NCBI GenBank assembly: GCA_902776475.1
Contig: CACYQD010000025.1
Location: forward strand, 1-64,000
From: an uncultured Prevotellaceae bacterium
GTDB lineage: Bacteria > Bacteroidota > Bacteroidia > Bacteroidales > Bacteroidaceae
Direction of reading: 5' to 3'
DNA length: 64,000 bases
The notes under the pieces were generated by a model. That model did not search any database and was not told the origin of the DNA. It saw nothing but the letters and a program-made list of their open reading frames with translations. The position numbers and the translations under genes are program-made. Of the stretch, positions 18,627 to 27,040 are shown in pieces (position 1 is the first letter of the stretch; each line of letters opens with the position of its first letter).

Positions 18627-19406
18627 TTATTTCACAGCTATCTTCTGTCCGTTGACGACATAGATACCGGCGGGCAACTGGGCGATGCGTGCGGCATTGA
18701 CACCTGAGGCCACCTTTACGCCGGAGATGCTATAGACATCCACAATCTCATTGCCAGATACGACATCGGAGATGCGTGACACCTCACCAGCTGCGATGTG
18801 ACGAGTGATGAGCTGTGCGGAGTTGCCGGAAGACACCTTCACGAAGCAACGAGTGGCATAGAATCCGTTCTCCACGTCATCGACACTGACGAACTTGGCG
18901 TCAGTGTTGTCCTTGGCGAGCACGCCATAGAGGCCCTTGCCATCGGTGCGGCTCTGAGCACCCACCATCTGCACGGTCTCACCCGTTCCCTTGGCGATGA
19001 AGGTCAGTTCAGAAGGAGCAGCAAACAAAGTGGCCAACTTGGCTACTTTCCGATTCTGGATTTCCCCTGTATAATAGAGAATGTAGGGAGTATTGGCCTG
19101 CACTCCGCTGGCCTTGCAGTCCTGGAAGGTCAGGGTCAGTGTATTGCCCTCTCCGGCCACATCGACCAACTTCTCCAGTTTGCAGTCGGTGCCGAAAACC
19201 TCATTCAGTTCGTTCTCACTCATTGAGAAGGGCACTGAAATCGTGTTCCATCCCGTGAAATAGACACGGTTGAAGGTCACGTTGCATTCTGTACCATCAT
19301 AGCGGTTGACATTGGTTCCTGAGTAAGAGCTCAAGTTCACAGCCTGTTGTGCACAGGCAGTCAATGCCATCAATGCCATCAAAGCAATCATGTAAATTTT
19401 CTTCAT
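18627..19406 (-). CDS. Predicted secreted lipoprotein of unknown function
   Basis: 259 aa from MKKIYMIALMALMALTACAQQ: a signal peptide with an apparent lipobox (LTAC), so probably lipid-anchored. The MAL triplets come from a short in-frame nucleotide repeat. The middle (VYFTGWNTISVPFSMSE…) resembles beta-rich domains common in Prevotella surface proteins. The C-terminal tail (DVYSISGVKVASG…LPAGIYVVNGQK) is the same type as in the broken adhesin at the window start and suggests a shared export or anchoring route. An upstream ATG at 19418 is possible but gives a poorer signal peptide. Function not recognised. Confidence 0.75.
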   Translation of the reverse strand: MKKIYMIALMALMALTACAQQAVNLSSYSGTNVNRYDGTECNVTFNRVYFTGWNTISVPFSMSENELNEVFGTDCKLEKLVDVAGEGNTLTLTFQDCKASGVQANTPYILYYTGEIQNRKVAKLATLFAAPSELTFIAKGTGETVQMVGAQSRTDGKGLYGVLAKDNTDAKFVSVDDVENGFYATRCFVKVSSGNSAQLITRHIAAGEVSRISDVVSGNEIVDVYSISGVKVASGVNAARIAQLPAGIYVVNGQKIAVK

Positions 19407-19466
19407 ATTGGTAATCATTTAAAGGTTATAGACTCTGTTTTGAGGCAAATTGTAGCCACATCACCG

Positions 19467-19474
19467 CAAAGATA
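19467..19474 (-). promoter_or_regulatory. Bacteroidetes -7 box (TATCTTTG) for the lipoprotein gene
   Basis: Matches TAnnTTTG on the minus strand, 61 bases upstream of the start codon. Confidence 0.6.
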
Positions 19475-19677
19475 GCAAAAAATATAATAAACCAACAATA
19501 TCTGCCACCATTTTTTATCTTTGTTAACCCCAATTGTCGTTCATGCCATGAAACAGAACAGGTCCTTTGCCCATGGCATTCTTTTATCCATGGAATCCAA
19601 GGAGTGCTGATTTATTAATAAACGTTAAACAAATATGTTTTTCGCATCAATTATAATGCTGATTCAAAAAAATGTTA

Positions 19678-19685
19678 TACCTTTG
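19678..19685 (+). promoter_or_regulatory. Bacteroidetes -7 box (TACCTTTG) for tRNA-Phe
   Basis: Matches TAnnTTTG 20 bases before the tRNA 5' end. The 19475-19677 stretch before it is AT-rich with no supported gene. Confidence 0.6.
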
Positions 19686-19705
19686 CACCGCAAAACGAAA
19701 GAATT

Positions 19706-19778
19706 GGTGCCTTAGCTCAGTTGGTAGAGCATCGGACTGAAAATCCGTGTGTCCCCGGTTCGATTCCTGGAGGTACCA
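19706..19778 (+). tRNA. tRNA-Phe (GAA)
   Basis: Full cloverleaf: acceptor GGTGCCT/AGGTACC with one G-U pair, D arm GCTC…GAGC, anticodon stem CGGA/TCCG around CTGAAAA (anticodon GAA), T loop TTCGATT. The T stem CCCGG/CCTGG has one C-U mismatch. CCA is not encoded. Confidence 0.95.
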
Positions 19779-19793
19779 CTCCTCCTTTCATTA

Positions 19794-19828
19794 GCCCGGT
19801 ATTTGGTTACGCCATTGCCGGGTTTTTT
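19794..19828 (+). terminator. Terminator after tRNA-Phe
   Basis: The cccgg … ccggg stem is followed by six T, 17 bases after the tRNA end. Confidence 0.75.
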
Positions 19829-19860
19829 CATGTCCTTTTTGGACACAAGCCATAAATCTA

Positions 19861-19895
19861 TGTTGCCCTGCCCCGCTTTGGGGAGCAGGGCAACA
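19861..19895 (-). terminator. Hairpin downstream of GH43 gene
   Basis: A long stem (tgttgccctgc / gcagggcaaca plus three further pairs beyond one bulged A) lies 15 bases beyond the GH43 stop. The U tract on the minus strand is weak, so termination is likely but not certain. Confidence 0.5.
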
Positions 19896-19909
19896 TTTCT
19901 AAACGAATA

Positions 19910-21631
19910 TCATTTTCCGCTGTTGTGGACGAATCGTTTGCGCACCTGTTTCGTGCCCTGCGCATCAGTGATCTTTTCGATGACAAGGCCATTGGCAGGC
20001 TGGGCAGGCAGGAGACGGCCGTCGGGACCGAAGAACTCCTGTTGTGTGGCGGTTTCCGAAACGGAGAGAGGTCTGATGACATCGGGGTCAGACTCCGTAA
20101 ACTGCCAAGCGTCGAACTTCACATCATCACCGGAAGTGCACACGAAATAGACATTCTTCACTCCTTTGAAAACCGAGGGGTCAACATCTACGGTGGTTTC
20201 CGTCATGGATGAAGCCGAGAGATCCACAACAGCCGATGAAGCGGAATTATTACGCCCCAGCCGGATCTCTATCCTACCCGTGCCTTTGGCAGACAAGGAG
20301 AGTTTGCCGGCTCCATTGGTACCGAAATCCACGCTGCGCACCATCGTCCATGAGCCAGGCCGCATTTTTACCTGCATGTTTTCCGAAGCATCATTGCCCA
20401 GGGTATTGATATTGGGGACATTGCTGATGTTGGTGAAGTCCTCGTAGTTTACGCCTCCACTGGTGGCCATGGTCTCAGCCTGTTGCTTCACGTAAGGATT
20501 CATGGAGCGGATGGGGCTGACGCCCGTTTTGGTCAGCGTCATTTTGTTGATGGTCTGGGTCGATTCGTTGACCGTGGCTTTGTCCACGCCAATGGAGCGG
20601 AAACCCGAGGCACCGGTGTTCATGCTCTGTTCCAGCAATACGGAGTGATAGAACAGGTAGTAGTTGTCCTCAAACTTTTGCAGATGCGTGTGGTTGTTGC
20701 CCCACCCCATGCCGAAGTTGCCCTCATTGGGCACGTACTCGCCGCGGTACTCCCACGAGTCAGGGTCGAGAGGGGTGTCGGTCACCATGTAGCACATGCT
20801 GCAGGACGAAGGCGAGGGGTTGTTGCCCCGCCCGGCAAAACTGTTCCATTCGCTCCTTTCGCTCCATGAGGTGTTGTAGGTATAGACAAAACGGCCATCC
20901 ATGATGTTCAGTTCGCTGGCCTCAAAGAGGTAAGGCGCGGGCAGGTTGACAGCACTGCCGTCGAGTTCAGTCATTGTCAGTTTCAGTTTGGCGATGCGCG
21001 AATTGCCCGGCCACAGGTTAGAGCCTGTGGGCTGCGGGTCGCCACCTCCAAAGGCGAGCCATCCCTTGCCGTCGGCGTCAACGACCACGCCCGGGTCGAA
21101 AATCCAACTACATGGCGCCACACCGGGAGTGCTGCTGTCAATCATCGGTTTTTCGAGCGGCGACCGCCAAGGACCAATGGGCGATGACGCTTTCAATACA
21201 CCTATACTGCCCCCGCTGTTGGCGAAATAGAGGAAAAACTCCCTTTGGCCGTGGCGTGTCACCCTGCTGGTGACGGAAGGCGCCCAAGAGGCAGCGAACC
21301 GCCATCCCCATGAGGCACAGAGTTTGCCCACGTCGATGGTGCCATGGAAAGTCCAGTTCACCATATCATCCGTAGAGAAAACGACCAGTGACTTGATGCT
21401 GCCATAATCGTTGGAACCCGTCTTCCCATTCACAAGATACTGCTGATGGTCATTGGTTCCATAGACATACAATCGTCCGTCGCACTCCATGGCCGTTGGG
21501 TCGGCACAGAAGACACAGGGACTGATGGGATTTCCGTTCGATGAACCTTTGTAGTCACGAGCCAGCGTTTGAGCTCCAATGTGCAGGCACATCACACAGA
21601 TGACGGTTGTCAAAAACAGTTTCTTTTGCAT
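19910..21631 (-). CDS. Secreted glycoside hydrolase family 43 with C-terminal CBM6-like domain
   Basis: 573 aa with signal peptide ending at GAQT. The five-bladed propeller spans about 25-380: the base is Asp in FCADPTAMECDG, the second Asp is in WIFDPGVVVDADG, and the general acid Glu is in FEASELNIMDGRFVYTY. Residues about 400-520 resemble a CBM6 (FGTNGAGKLSLSAKGTGRIEIRL). The tail QEFFGPDGRLLP…VRKRFV is a Prevotella-type C-terminal motif. Likely an arabinofuranosidase/xylosidase-type enzyme on hemicellulose or arabinan; linkage unresolved. No Sus pair is nearby. Confidence 0.87.
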   Translation of the reverse strand: MQKKLFLTTVICVMCLHIGAQTLARDYKGSSNGNPISPCVFCADPTAMECDGRLYVYGTNDHQQYLVNGKTGSNDYGSIKSLVVFSTDDMVNWTFHGTIDVGKLCASWGWRFAASWAPSVTSRVTRHGQREFFLYFANSGGSIGVLKASSPIGPWRSPLEKPMIDSSTPGVAPCSWIFDPGVVVDADGKGWLAFGGGDPQPTGSNLWPGNSRIAKLKLTMTELDGSAVNLPAPYLFEASELNIMDGRFVYTYNTSWSERSEWNSFAGRGNNPSPSSCSMCYMVTDTPLDPDSWEYRGEYVPNEGNFGMGWGNNHTHLQKFEDNYYLFYHSVLLEQSMNTGASGFRSIGVDKATVNESTQTINKMTLTKTGVSPIRSMNPYVKQQAETMATSGGVNYEDFTNISNVPNINTLGNDASENMQVKMRPGSWTMVRSVDFGTNGAGKLSLSAKGTGRIEIRLGRNNSASSAVVDLSASSMTETTVDVDPSVFKGVKNVYFVCTSGDDVKFDAWQFTESDPDVIRPLSVSETATQQEFFGPDGRLLPAQPANGLVIEKITDAQGTKQVRKRFVHNSGK

Positions 21632-21658
21632 AATATCTTGGTTTTTATATTCACAATT

Positions 21659-21707
21659 ACTTATTCCACCTCAATGACGGTCAGCACATCGCCGCTGACG
21701 CGGAAGC
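21659..21707 (-). repeat. Duplicate of the trmO 3' end (left copy)
   Basis: 49 bases match 23595-23643 with two mismatches, in the same orientation. On the minus strand it encodes the last residues of TrmO (FRVSGDVLTVIEVE plus stop). No other part of trmO is present here. Together the copies flank the DUF1593 gene. Confidence 0.9.
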
Positions 21708-21742
21708 ATGGCCTACGACATTGTCAGGGAACATTTGTTATG

Positions 21743-21750
21743 CAAAAATA
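21743..21750 (-). promoter_or_regulatory. Possible -7 box (TATTTTTG) for GH43 gene
   Basis: Fits TAnnTTTG on the minus strand, 112 bases upstream of the GH43 start. If used, the trmO fragment lies in the GH43 leader. The rest of the 420-base gap (21632-22051) shows no gene. Confidence 0.45.
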
Positions 21751-21974
21751 TGCAAAAAAACCGATTCCTTGAATAAAACTTGAACTATTTTCACCTATAC
21801 CGTTGTCATTGTCTGTCTATTTTCCAAATCGGGCTTCTAATCATTCATTTTTGCGAGTTCTCATGAAGGACGTAACCTGGGCGGAATCTCGTTTGGTTCT
21901 GGCGGTTGGCTATCATCATGAGATGAGAAGCAATTAAAAATAGGCGTTTCCCTTCACCTTTCAGTTTTTTTAAT

Positions 21975-21982
21975 TATCTTTG
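21975..21982 (+). promoter_or_regulatory. Bacteroidetes -7 box (TATCTTTG) for DUF1593 gene
   Basis: Matches TAnnTTTG 70 bases upstream of the start codon. Confidence 0.65.
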
Positions 21983-22051
21983 CATCAACATATTACAAAT
22001 ATGTCAAACCACCTGACAAGGGACAAATACCAAAAGTAATAACGTAAGACT

Positions 22052-23455
22052 ATGAAACGCTTATTCACATTCCTCATCCTATTCGCCGCACTGTCATCGT
22101 CTGTCATGGCATTCAGCGTGAAGGAAATCAAGCCACGCCTTGTGGTATGCACCGACATCGCACCAGCCGATGTAGAGCCCGACGATATGGAATCGATGGT
22201 CAGGTTGATGGCATACGCCGACATGTTTGAGATAGAGGCTATCATCACGAGCGTGGGTTGGAACTGCGACCCCTACCCTCCTGAGTGGAAACAGTATCTC
22301 ACACGGGTGATAGAGGCCTACCGCGCAGACGTGCCCAATCTGATGAGACGCTCTGGACAAAGCGGATTCCGCACAAGAGAAGTAGAAGACGAGTATCAGA
22401 TAATGGGCTACTGGCCCAGCGCCGACTATATCGCAAGCCGTGCGGTCATGGGCAGTCAACGGGGCGGCATCCGCTCCATCGGCAACGACAACGACAGTCC
22501 CGGAAGCGACCTGCTCATCCGTCTGGCCGACGAGGATGATGACCGTCCCATCTATGTGGCGGCCTGGGGAGGCGCCAACACATTGGCACAAGCCATCTGG
22601 CGTGTGAAACAAACGCGGAGCCCGGAGGAGGTGAGGCGGTTTGTCAGGAAATTCCGCATCTATACCATCACCGACCAGGACATGCAATACAATATGCGCA
22701 TGGACCGCGCCTACAGTTCGCACCAGTGGCTCAGGCGTGAATTCGCCGACGACCTGCAGTTTATCTGGGACGAGGGAACCTGGCAAGAGCAATGTGAACT
22801 GGGCAAGCGCCATTGGTCGGAACATGAATCTTTCATACAAGGACATGGAGCCCTGGGAAAAGAATATCCTACCTATAAATGGGGTGTAGAGGGCGACACA
22901 CCGAGTTTCCTGTATGTCATGCCCAACGGTCTGAGTGACCCTGAAGACCCCACACAAGCGGGGTGGGCAGGCTATCACCTGCGCGGCATGTGCCCCGACT
23001 CACTCACCACGGCATGGACCAGTTGGGAAGAGCCCACCAGAAAGATCAGCGTGGGATACAAAAACGCTTTCTACCCCGACGAGCTCAACGACTTCAAAGC
23101 ACGTATGCAATGGGCGGCAGAAGGTAGGGGCAACCGCAATCCGAAAGTCATTGTGAACGGGAAAGAATTTGGTTGTCGCGCCAAACATATTCGATGCCGT
23201 GCGGGCAGCACCATTCGCCTGAACGCATCCAAATCGTATGACCCAGACGGCGACGCGTTATCGTTTCACTGGTGGCAGCAAAAAGAAATAGGCAAAGGCA
23301 CATTGGCGATAGCACAGCCTCATGCCTCGAAGACTACCGTGACAATACCTTCCGACGCAAAAGGAGCGGCATTTCATATCATCTGCGAAGTGCATGATGA
23401 CGGTCCGTTTCATCTTGTTGGATATCGAAGGATGATTATTGAGGTAGTGAAATAG
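22052..23455 (+). CDS. Secreted DUF1593 (nucleoside hydrolase-like) protein
   Basis: 467 aa with signal peptide (MKRLFTFLILFAALSSSVMA). PRLVVCTDIAPADVEPDDMESMVRLMAY is the acidic N-terminal motif of DUF1593, related to the Ca-binding aspartates of nucleoside hydrolases. PIYVAAWGGANTLAQAIW and YTITDQDM are further family blocks. The C-terminal about 90 residues (RLNASKSYDPDGDALSFHWWQ) form the Ig/cadherin-like domain usually attached to this family. It is found in polysaccharide-degrading bacteria; the reaction is not established to my knowledge. It lies alone between two copies of the trmO 3' end, suggesting acquisition as a small insert. Confidence 0.85.
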   Translation: MKRLFTFLILFAALSSSVMAFSVKEIKPRLVVCTDIAPADVEPDDMESMVRLMAYADMFEIEAIITSVGWNCDPYPPEWKQYLTRVIEAYRADVPNLMRRSGQSGFRTREVEDEYQIMGYWPSADYIASRAVMGSQRGGIRSIGNDNDSPGSDLLIRLADEDDDRPIYVAAWGGANTLAQAIWRVKQTRSPEEVRRFVRKFRIYTITDQDMQYNMRMDRAYSSHQWLRREFADDLQFIWDEGTWQEQCELGKRHWSEHESFIQGHGALGKEYPTYKWGVEGDTPSFLYVMPNGLSDPEDPTQAGWAGYHLRGMCPDSLTTAWTSWEEPTRKISVGYKNAFYPDELNDFKARMQWAAEGRGNRNPKVIVNGKEFGCRAKHIRCRAGSTIRLNASKSYDPDGDALSFHWWQQKEIGKGTLAIAQPHASKTTVTIPSDAKGAAFHIICEVHDDGPFHLVGYRRMIIEVVK

Positions 23456-23480
23456 CGACATCAAACAACCTTTCGCCTAC

Positions 23481-23579
23481 TTATCTCATCTGTTTTCGGG
23501 CGGTGTCGCTCTTGCTGGTCTTGATGCGGATGGTATAGACACCTCTGCCTCCATCGAAAATGCAAATAATTCGTTCAGA
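23481..23579 (-). pseudogene. C-terminal remnant of a secreted protein
   Basis: On the minus strand an open stretch ending at the stop at 23481 reads DGGRGVYTIRIKTSKSD then TARKQMR, the pattern of the C-terminal sorting/tail motif of Bacteroidetes secreted proteins (GxYxIRI…RK). An in-frame stop just upstream leaves only about 33 residues with no start. It looks like the surviving end of a lost gene. Confidence 0.5.
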
Positions 23580-23594
23580 CGATTATTGCGCCTG

Positions 23595-23643
23595 ACTTAT
23601 TCCACCTCAATGACAGTCAGCACATCTCCGCTGACGCGGAAGC
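23595..23643 (-). repeat. trmO 3' end copy in the intact gene (right copy)
   Basis: The matching copy of 21659-21707; here it is the real 3' end of trmO. Confidence 0.9.
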
Positions 23644-24268
23644 GCACGTCGCGGCCGGCGAAAGGCATGCCGTAGATGCGTGTGGGATCGTTGTGGTATT
23701 GCGGGCGCGGGTCGAGCGCCAGGAGACGGGTGAGAACATCCAGATCATCCGGACTGAAAAGAGCGTCCAGACCCTCAGCGAACCTCACGTTCAGGCACTG
23801 CCACTCATGCTGGTCGACAAAACCGCTTCTCACCCCCACATGGCAGTCGCTGTATTCCACGTATGGTTTGATGTCGAAGATAGGCGTCCCGTCCATCAAG
23901 TCGGCACCTGAGACATGGAGCACCGGAGCCTCAGCGCTCTCCAGGTCGATATGGTCAAGACGGACGGAGGACAAGCCGATGGGATTGGGACGATAAGGCG
24001 ACCTGGTGGCGAACACCCCCATGGCCTCGTTGCCCCCAAGAAGGGGAGGCCGGACCGTGGCTCCCGAAGCCTGATGCCTGTTGGCCGAGAACTCCCACAA
24101 CAACCAGAGATAGTCGAAGCCCTCCAAGCCACGCACGAAGTCAGCCTGACGGTATTCAGGCAGGAAATGGATCTCCCCCTTCAACCGTCCGACGATGCCG
24201 CTCTGACGCGGAATGCCGAATTTAGATGTGAGAGGAGAACGGAATACCGCTATCGGAGAAAGAGTCAT
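23597..24268 (-). CDS. trmO: tRNA (N6-threonylcarbamoyladenosine-N6)-methyltransferase TrmO
   Basis: 223 aa. MTLSPIAVFRSPLTSKFGIPRQSGIV is the typical start of the TsaA/TrmO family. FATRSPYRPNPIGLSSVRL is the SAM-binding signature of the beta-barrel methyltransferase, and DGTPIFDIKPYVEYSD is the second conserved block. It N6-methylates t6A37 in threonine tRNA. The frame stays open far upstream (to about 24751) but that stretch lies within the PAP2 gene and is not protein-like. The ATG at 24268 overlaps the PAP2 stop by four bases (ATGA), indicating coupled translation. Confidence 0.92.
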   Translation of the reverse strand: MTLSPIAVFRSPLTSKFGIPRQSGIVGRLKGEIHFLPEYRQADFVRGLEGFDYLWLLWEFSANRHQASGATVRPPLLGGNEAMGVFATRSPYRPNPIGLSSVRLDHIDLESAEAPVLHVSGADLMDGTPIFDIKPYVEYSDCHVGVRSGFVDQHEWQCLNVRFAEGLDALFSPDDLDVLTRLLALDPRPQYHNDPTRIYGMPFAGRDVRFRVSGDVLTVIEVE

Positions 24269-24963
24269 AGGACATAGGTGCGCACCACGGAGATGGCCAG
24301 GAACACGAAGATCGTCAATCCCAACGTCACCAGCGGCACGTAAACATGTTTGAGTTGTTTGGGTTTCTTGATATGTGCAATCCAAATCAGGAGGTAATAG
24401 ACCAGCGAGGCCCCCAGGCACCCGATGATCACACCGACGAGCAGGTCGCCGAAATAATGCACGCCCAGATACAGGCGGGAATAGCAAGTGAGGATGGCCC
24501 ACAAGATAATCGCCACAGAGAGGCATTTCCGTCGGAAGAGCAGGACAACGAAGAAGGCCAGACCGCTGGAATTGGCCGCATGAGCCGAGGGGAAGCTGAA
24601 ACTGCCTCCCCGGTAACCGTTGACGATGTGTACGGCATCCGAAATCGGGTTCTCCAGGTTGCTGGGCCGGAGTCTCGCCACCATCGGACGGATGAGATGA
24701 GCGGTCACCTGGTCGCACATGGTAATGACCAAGATGACGGCCAAGAGCCACACAAGAGTCACCTTGAGAGAGTAGTTGCGAGCGATGACATAGAGGATGC
24801 TCAGATAGAAGAAAGCCCAGACGAACTTATCACTATACAGCGGCATGAACACATCCCAGAAAGGGGCGTGCATGGAATTGATGCTGAGAAACAAATGAGT
24901 ATCTGCATCAATCAAGTGCTGAAGCAAAGCTGATAGGATTAGTTGCGTCATCGTTTCCGACAA
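24265..24963 (-). CDS. PAP2-family membrane phosphatase
   Basis: 232 aa, about six membrane segments. The three PAP2 motifs are visible: RPMVARLRPSN (motif 1, KxxxxxxRP type), SFPSAHAANS (motif 2, PSGH type with A in place of G), and SRLYLGVHYFGDLLVG (motif 3). Likely dephosphorylates a lipid phosphate such as undecaprenyl diphosphate or a lipid A phosphate in the inner membrane; substrate not resolved. First gene of a PAP2-trmO pair with its own promoter box at 25016-25023. Confidence 0.88.
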   Translation of the reverse strand: MSETMTQLILSALLQHLIDADTHLFLSINSMHAPFWDVFMPLYSDKFVWAFFYLSILYVIARNYSLKVTLVWLLAVILVITMCDQVTAHLIRPMVARLRPSNLENPISDAVHIVNGYRGGSFSFPSAHAANSSGLAFFVVLLFRRKCLSVAIILWAILTCYSRLYLGVHYFGDLLVGVIIGCLGASLVYYLLIWIAHIKKPKQLKHVYVPLVTLGLTIFVFLAISVVRTYVL

Positions 24964-25015
24964 ATCATTGTAGTCTAAATCAGTAAAGTCCAGATTACCT
25001 TTTCGAAAAGTGCGG

Positions 25016-25023
25016 CAAAAGTA
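25016..25023 (-). promoter_or_regulatory. Bacteroidetes -7 box (TACTTTTG) for PAP2-trmO
   Basis: Matches TAnnTTTG on the minus strand, 53 bases upstream of the PAP2 start. Confidence 0.6.
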
Positions 25024-25125
25024 ACATATTCTACCCTCAAAACAAAAGATTCTGGAGACTAAATCGTATTTTTATGAAATATTTAACAATATATGAGGCC
25101 ATTTCCAAAGGCCGACCGCTCCATT

Positions 25126-25911
25126 CTATTCCCGTGGAACCACCCGCACCGAAAGCCGCTCCTTGTCGAAAACAATTCCCTTTTGTTCGATGAAGGCGCT
25201 GAGCATCCCCTGGTCGGCCAACTGCCTCGGCGTACCGATATGAAGCGGTCCGTTCATGGTCATCAACCACACCGTATCCGCAATCTGAAGAGCCAGTTCC
25301 AGGTCATGGGTGGAGAGGAAAATGGTCTTGTCGGCCGTCCGGCTCAGTTGATGAAGCGTCTGCATCATCTCCACCTTGCTCGGATAGTCGAGGAACGCCG
25401 TGGGTTCGTCAAGAAAGATGACGGGAGTCTGCTGCGCGAGTGCTTTGGCAATCATTACCTTCTGCCGCTCGCCATCACTCAGCGTCTGGATCAGGCGGTC
25501 GGAGAGAGAACCGATGCCCACCAGGCGGATGGCATCAGCCACGATGGCATCATCCTCGGCCGACAACGTCCCCCAGAACCCTGTGTAGGGACTTCGTCCC
25601 AGTCCCACCAGTTCCTCCACGGTCATGTTCTGCACATCAGGCCTTGCCGTCAGCACCACACCGATCAATTTAGCCAACTGTTTCTCGCGCAAGGTGGAGA
25701 GATCCTGTCCATGAATGAGCACCTTGCCCTCTATCGGCGGCTGGAAGGCCGACAACGTACGGAGGAGGGTGGATTTGCCCACACCGTTAGGGCCGATGAG
25801 ACAAGTCATCTGTGAACTGTGAAGCGTGGCATTGATGCCCGCTGCCACAATCTTGCGGTTTTTCTTTGCCGTGTATCCTATCGAGAGGTTTTCTAATCTT
25901 ACTGTTTCCAT
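25126..25911 (-). CDS. ABC transporter ATP-binding protein, FecE/BtuD-like
   Basis: 261 aa. Walker A GPNGVGKSTLL (about residue 41), Q-loop region VVLTARPDVQNMTVEELVGLGRSPYTGFWG, signature LSDGERQKVMIAKAL, Walker B PVIFLDEPTAFLDYPSK, H-loop STHD. The spacing and the GRSPYTGFWG block are typical of iron-siderophore/cobalamin importer ATPases. No permease or binding protein is adjacent, so partners must be elsewhere. It starts 8 bases after tatC in the same direction. Confidence 0.88.
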   Translation of the reverse strand: METVRLENLSIGYTAKKNRKIVAAGINATLHSSQMTCLIGPNGVGKSTLLRTLSAFQPPIEGKVLIHGQDLSTLREKQLAKLIGVVLTARPDVQNMTVEELVGLGRSPYTGFWGTLSAEDDAIVADAIRLVGIGSLSDRLIQTLSDGERQKVMIAKALAQQTPVIFLDEPTAFLDYPSKVEMMQTLHQLSRTADKTIFLSTHDLELALQIADTVWLMTMNGPLHIGTPRQLADQGMLSAFIEQKGIVFDKERLSVRVVPRE

Positions 25912-25919
25912 GTCGTTGT

Positions 25920-26681
25920 CTATTTGGATTTCTCCGTCACCCTCACGATGCCGATGCTCAGTTCATAAAGCAACCAGATGGGCAATGCCACCACGAAGAG
26001 CGTGAAAACATCGGTGGTGGGTGTGATGATGGCCGAGATAATCAGGATAGCCACAATCGCATGCTTGCGGTATGCCGTCATGCTCGCCGCATGGAGGACT
26101 CCCATGAGAGCAAGGAGCCAGCTCACGACAGGAAGCTCAAAGACCACCCCCATCACCAGACTCATGGAGATGAGCGTATCAGCATACGACTGGATGGTGA
26201 GCATGTTGGTCACGTCGGGACTGACCTGATAGGTGCCCAGGAACCTCACCGTGAGGGGAAAGATCAGGAAGTAGTTGACGACCGTCCCAATGATGAACAT
26301 GCCATAGCCCCCCATGACAATCCTCGTGGCATAACGCCGCTCGGTGTCATACAGAGCCGGAGCCACAAAACAGAAGAGCTGGTAGATGACGTAGGGCGAA
26401 GCCATCAGCAGGCCACAGAAGAGAGCTGTCTTCATGTGTATCATAAACTGCTCCGTCAGTCCGGTGTTCATCAGACTGATGAAGAAATCGGGAACGCCCA
26501 GCAGCCTGTAAGTGATGAAATCACTCTTGGAAGGAGCGAGGATCACGTCGAAGAGAGGTTCCTTGAAGAAAAAAGCCACTACTGCGAAGCCCGCCATCAC
26601 GAGGAGGATCCTGATGATGCGGCCACGCAGTTCGTCAAGGTGTTCCCAGAAGGTGCCGTTGCCAGAGTCTTGGCTGCTCAT
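25920..26681 (-). CDS. tatC: Sec-independent protein translocase TatC
   Basis: 253 aa, six membrane segments. The start region [21 protein letters not shown] contains the conserved N-terminal LxELRxR motif that recognises twin-arginine signals. [15 protein letters not shown] and [15 protein letters not shown] blocks are conserved. Its start overlaps the tatA stop by four bases. It exports folded proteins together with TatA; no separate TatB is seen, as usual in this phylum. Confidence 0.95.
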   Translation of the reverse strand: MSSQDSGNGTFWEHLDELRGRIIRILLVMAGFAVVAFFFKEPLFDVILAPSKSDFITYRLLGVPDFFISLMNTGLTEQFMIHMKTALFCGLLMASPYVIYQLFCFVAPALYDTERRYATRIVMGGYGMFIIGTVVNYFLIFPLTVRFLGTYQVSPDVTNMLTIQSYADTLISMSLVMGVVFELPVVSWLLALMGVLHAASMTAYRKHAIVAILIISAIITPTTDVFTLFVVALPIWLLYELSIGIVRVTEKSK

Positions 26682-26866
26682 TCCGTCAAGTCCTTTTCCT
26701 TGTCGTCCTTCTTTTTATTGAGGTCATCCAGGTCATTCATCCCTTCCTTGAAACTTTTGACGCCCTTGCCAAGTCCTTTCATGAGTTCGGGAATTTTCTT
26801 GCCGCCGAAGAGCAGCAGGATAATGAGTGCGATGACCAGGATTTCCTGTGTTCCTATTCCAAACAT
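26678..26866 (-). CDS. tatA: Twin-arginine translocase subunit TatA
   Basis: 62 aa from [22 protein letters not shown]: single N-terminal membrane helix, [20 protein letters not shown] amphipathic hinge, charged tail. An in-frame ATG further upstream at 26941 would lie before the promoter box at 26897-26904, so the 26866 start is chosen. Forms the pore-like assembly of the Tat system with TatC. Confidence 0.93.
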   Translation of the reverse strand: MFGIGTQEILVIALIILLLFGGKKIPELMKGLGKGVKSFKEGMNDLDDLNKKKDDKEKDLTE

Positions 26867-26896
26867 ATTTGCAACTTGATTGATAACTATCGTTTG

Positions 26897-26904
26897 CAAA
26901 GATA
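26897..26904 (-). promoter_or_regulatory. Bacteroidetes -7 box (TATCTTTG) for tatA-tatC-ABC operon
   Basis: Matches TAnnTTTG on the minus strand, 31 bases upstream of the tatA start at 26866. Confidence 0.65.
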
Positions 26905-27040
26905 CAAAGATTTGAGGGCCGAGCAAAATGAATTCATTCATTTTCTATGCCGGAATCCCGCAACTTCTCCATAAACAGATGAAAAAGCCACCATCTGTCG
27001 CCACTTCATGGCCATATTGACACACGCCAGCAGTCGTCTG

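Noticed and set aside
19548..19610. 20-codon open frame downstream of a TATCTTTG box
   Set aside because: Too short and without conservation evidence; the region also has chance palindromes around ccatgg.
19706..19778. tRNA-Phe as an integration site for the GH43/DUF1593 region
   Set aside because: No duplicate of the tRNA 3' end is found downstream; the only duplicated gene end there is that of trmO.
24269..24751. N-terminal extension of TrmO
   Set aside because: The extra residues are the out-of-frame reading of the PAP2 gene; TrmO homologues start at MTLSPIAVF.
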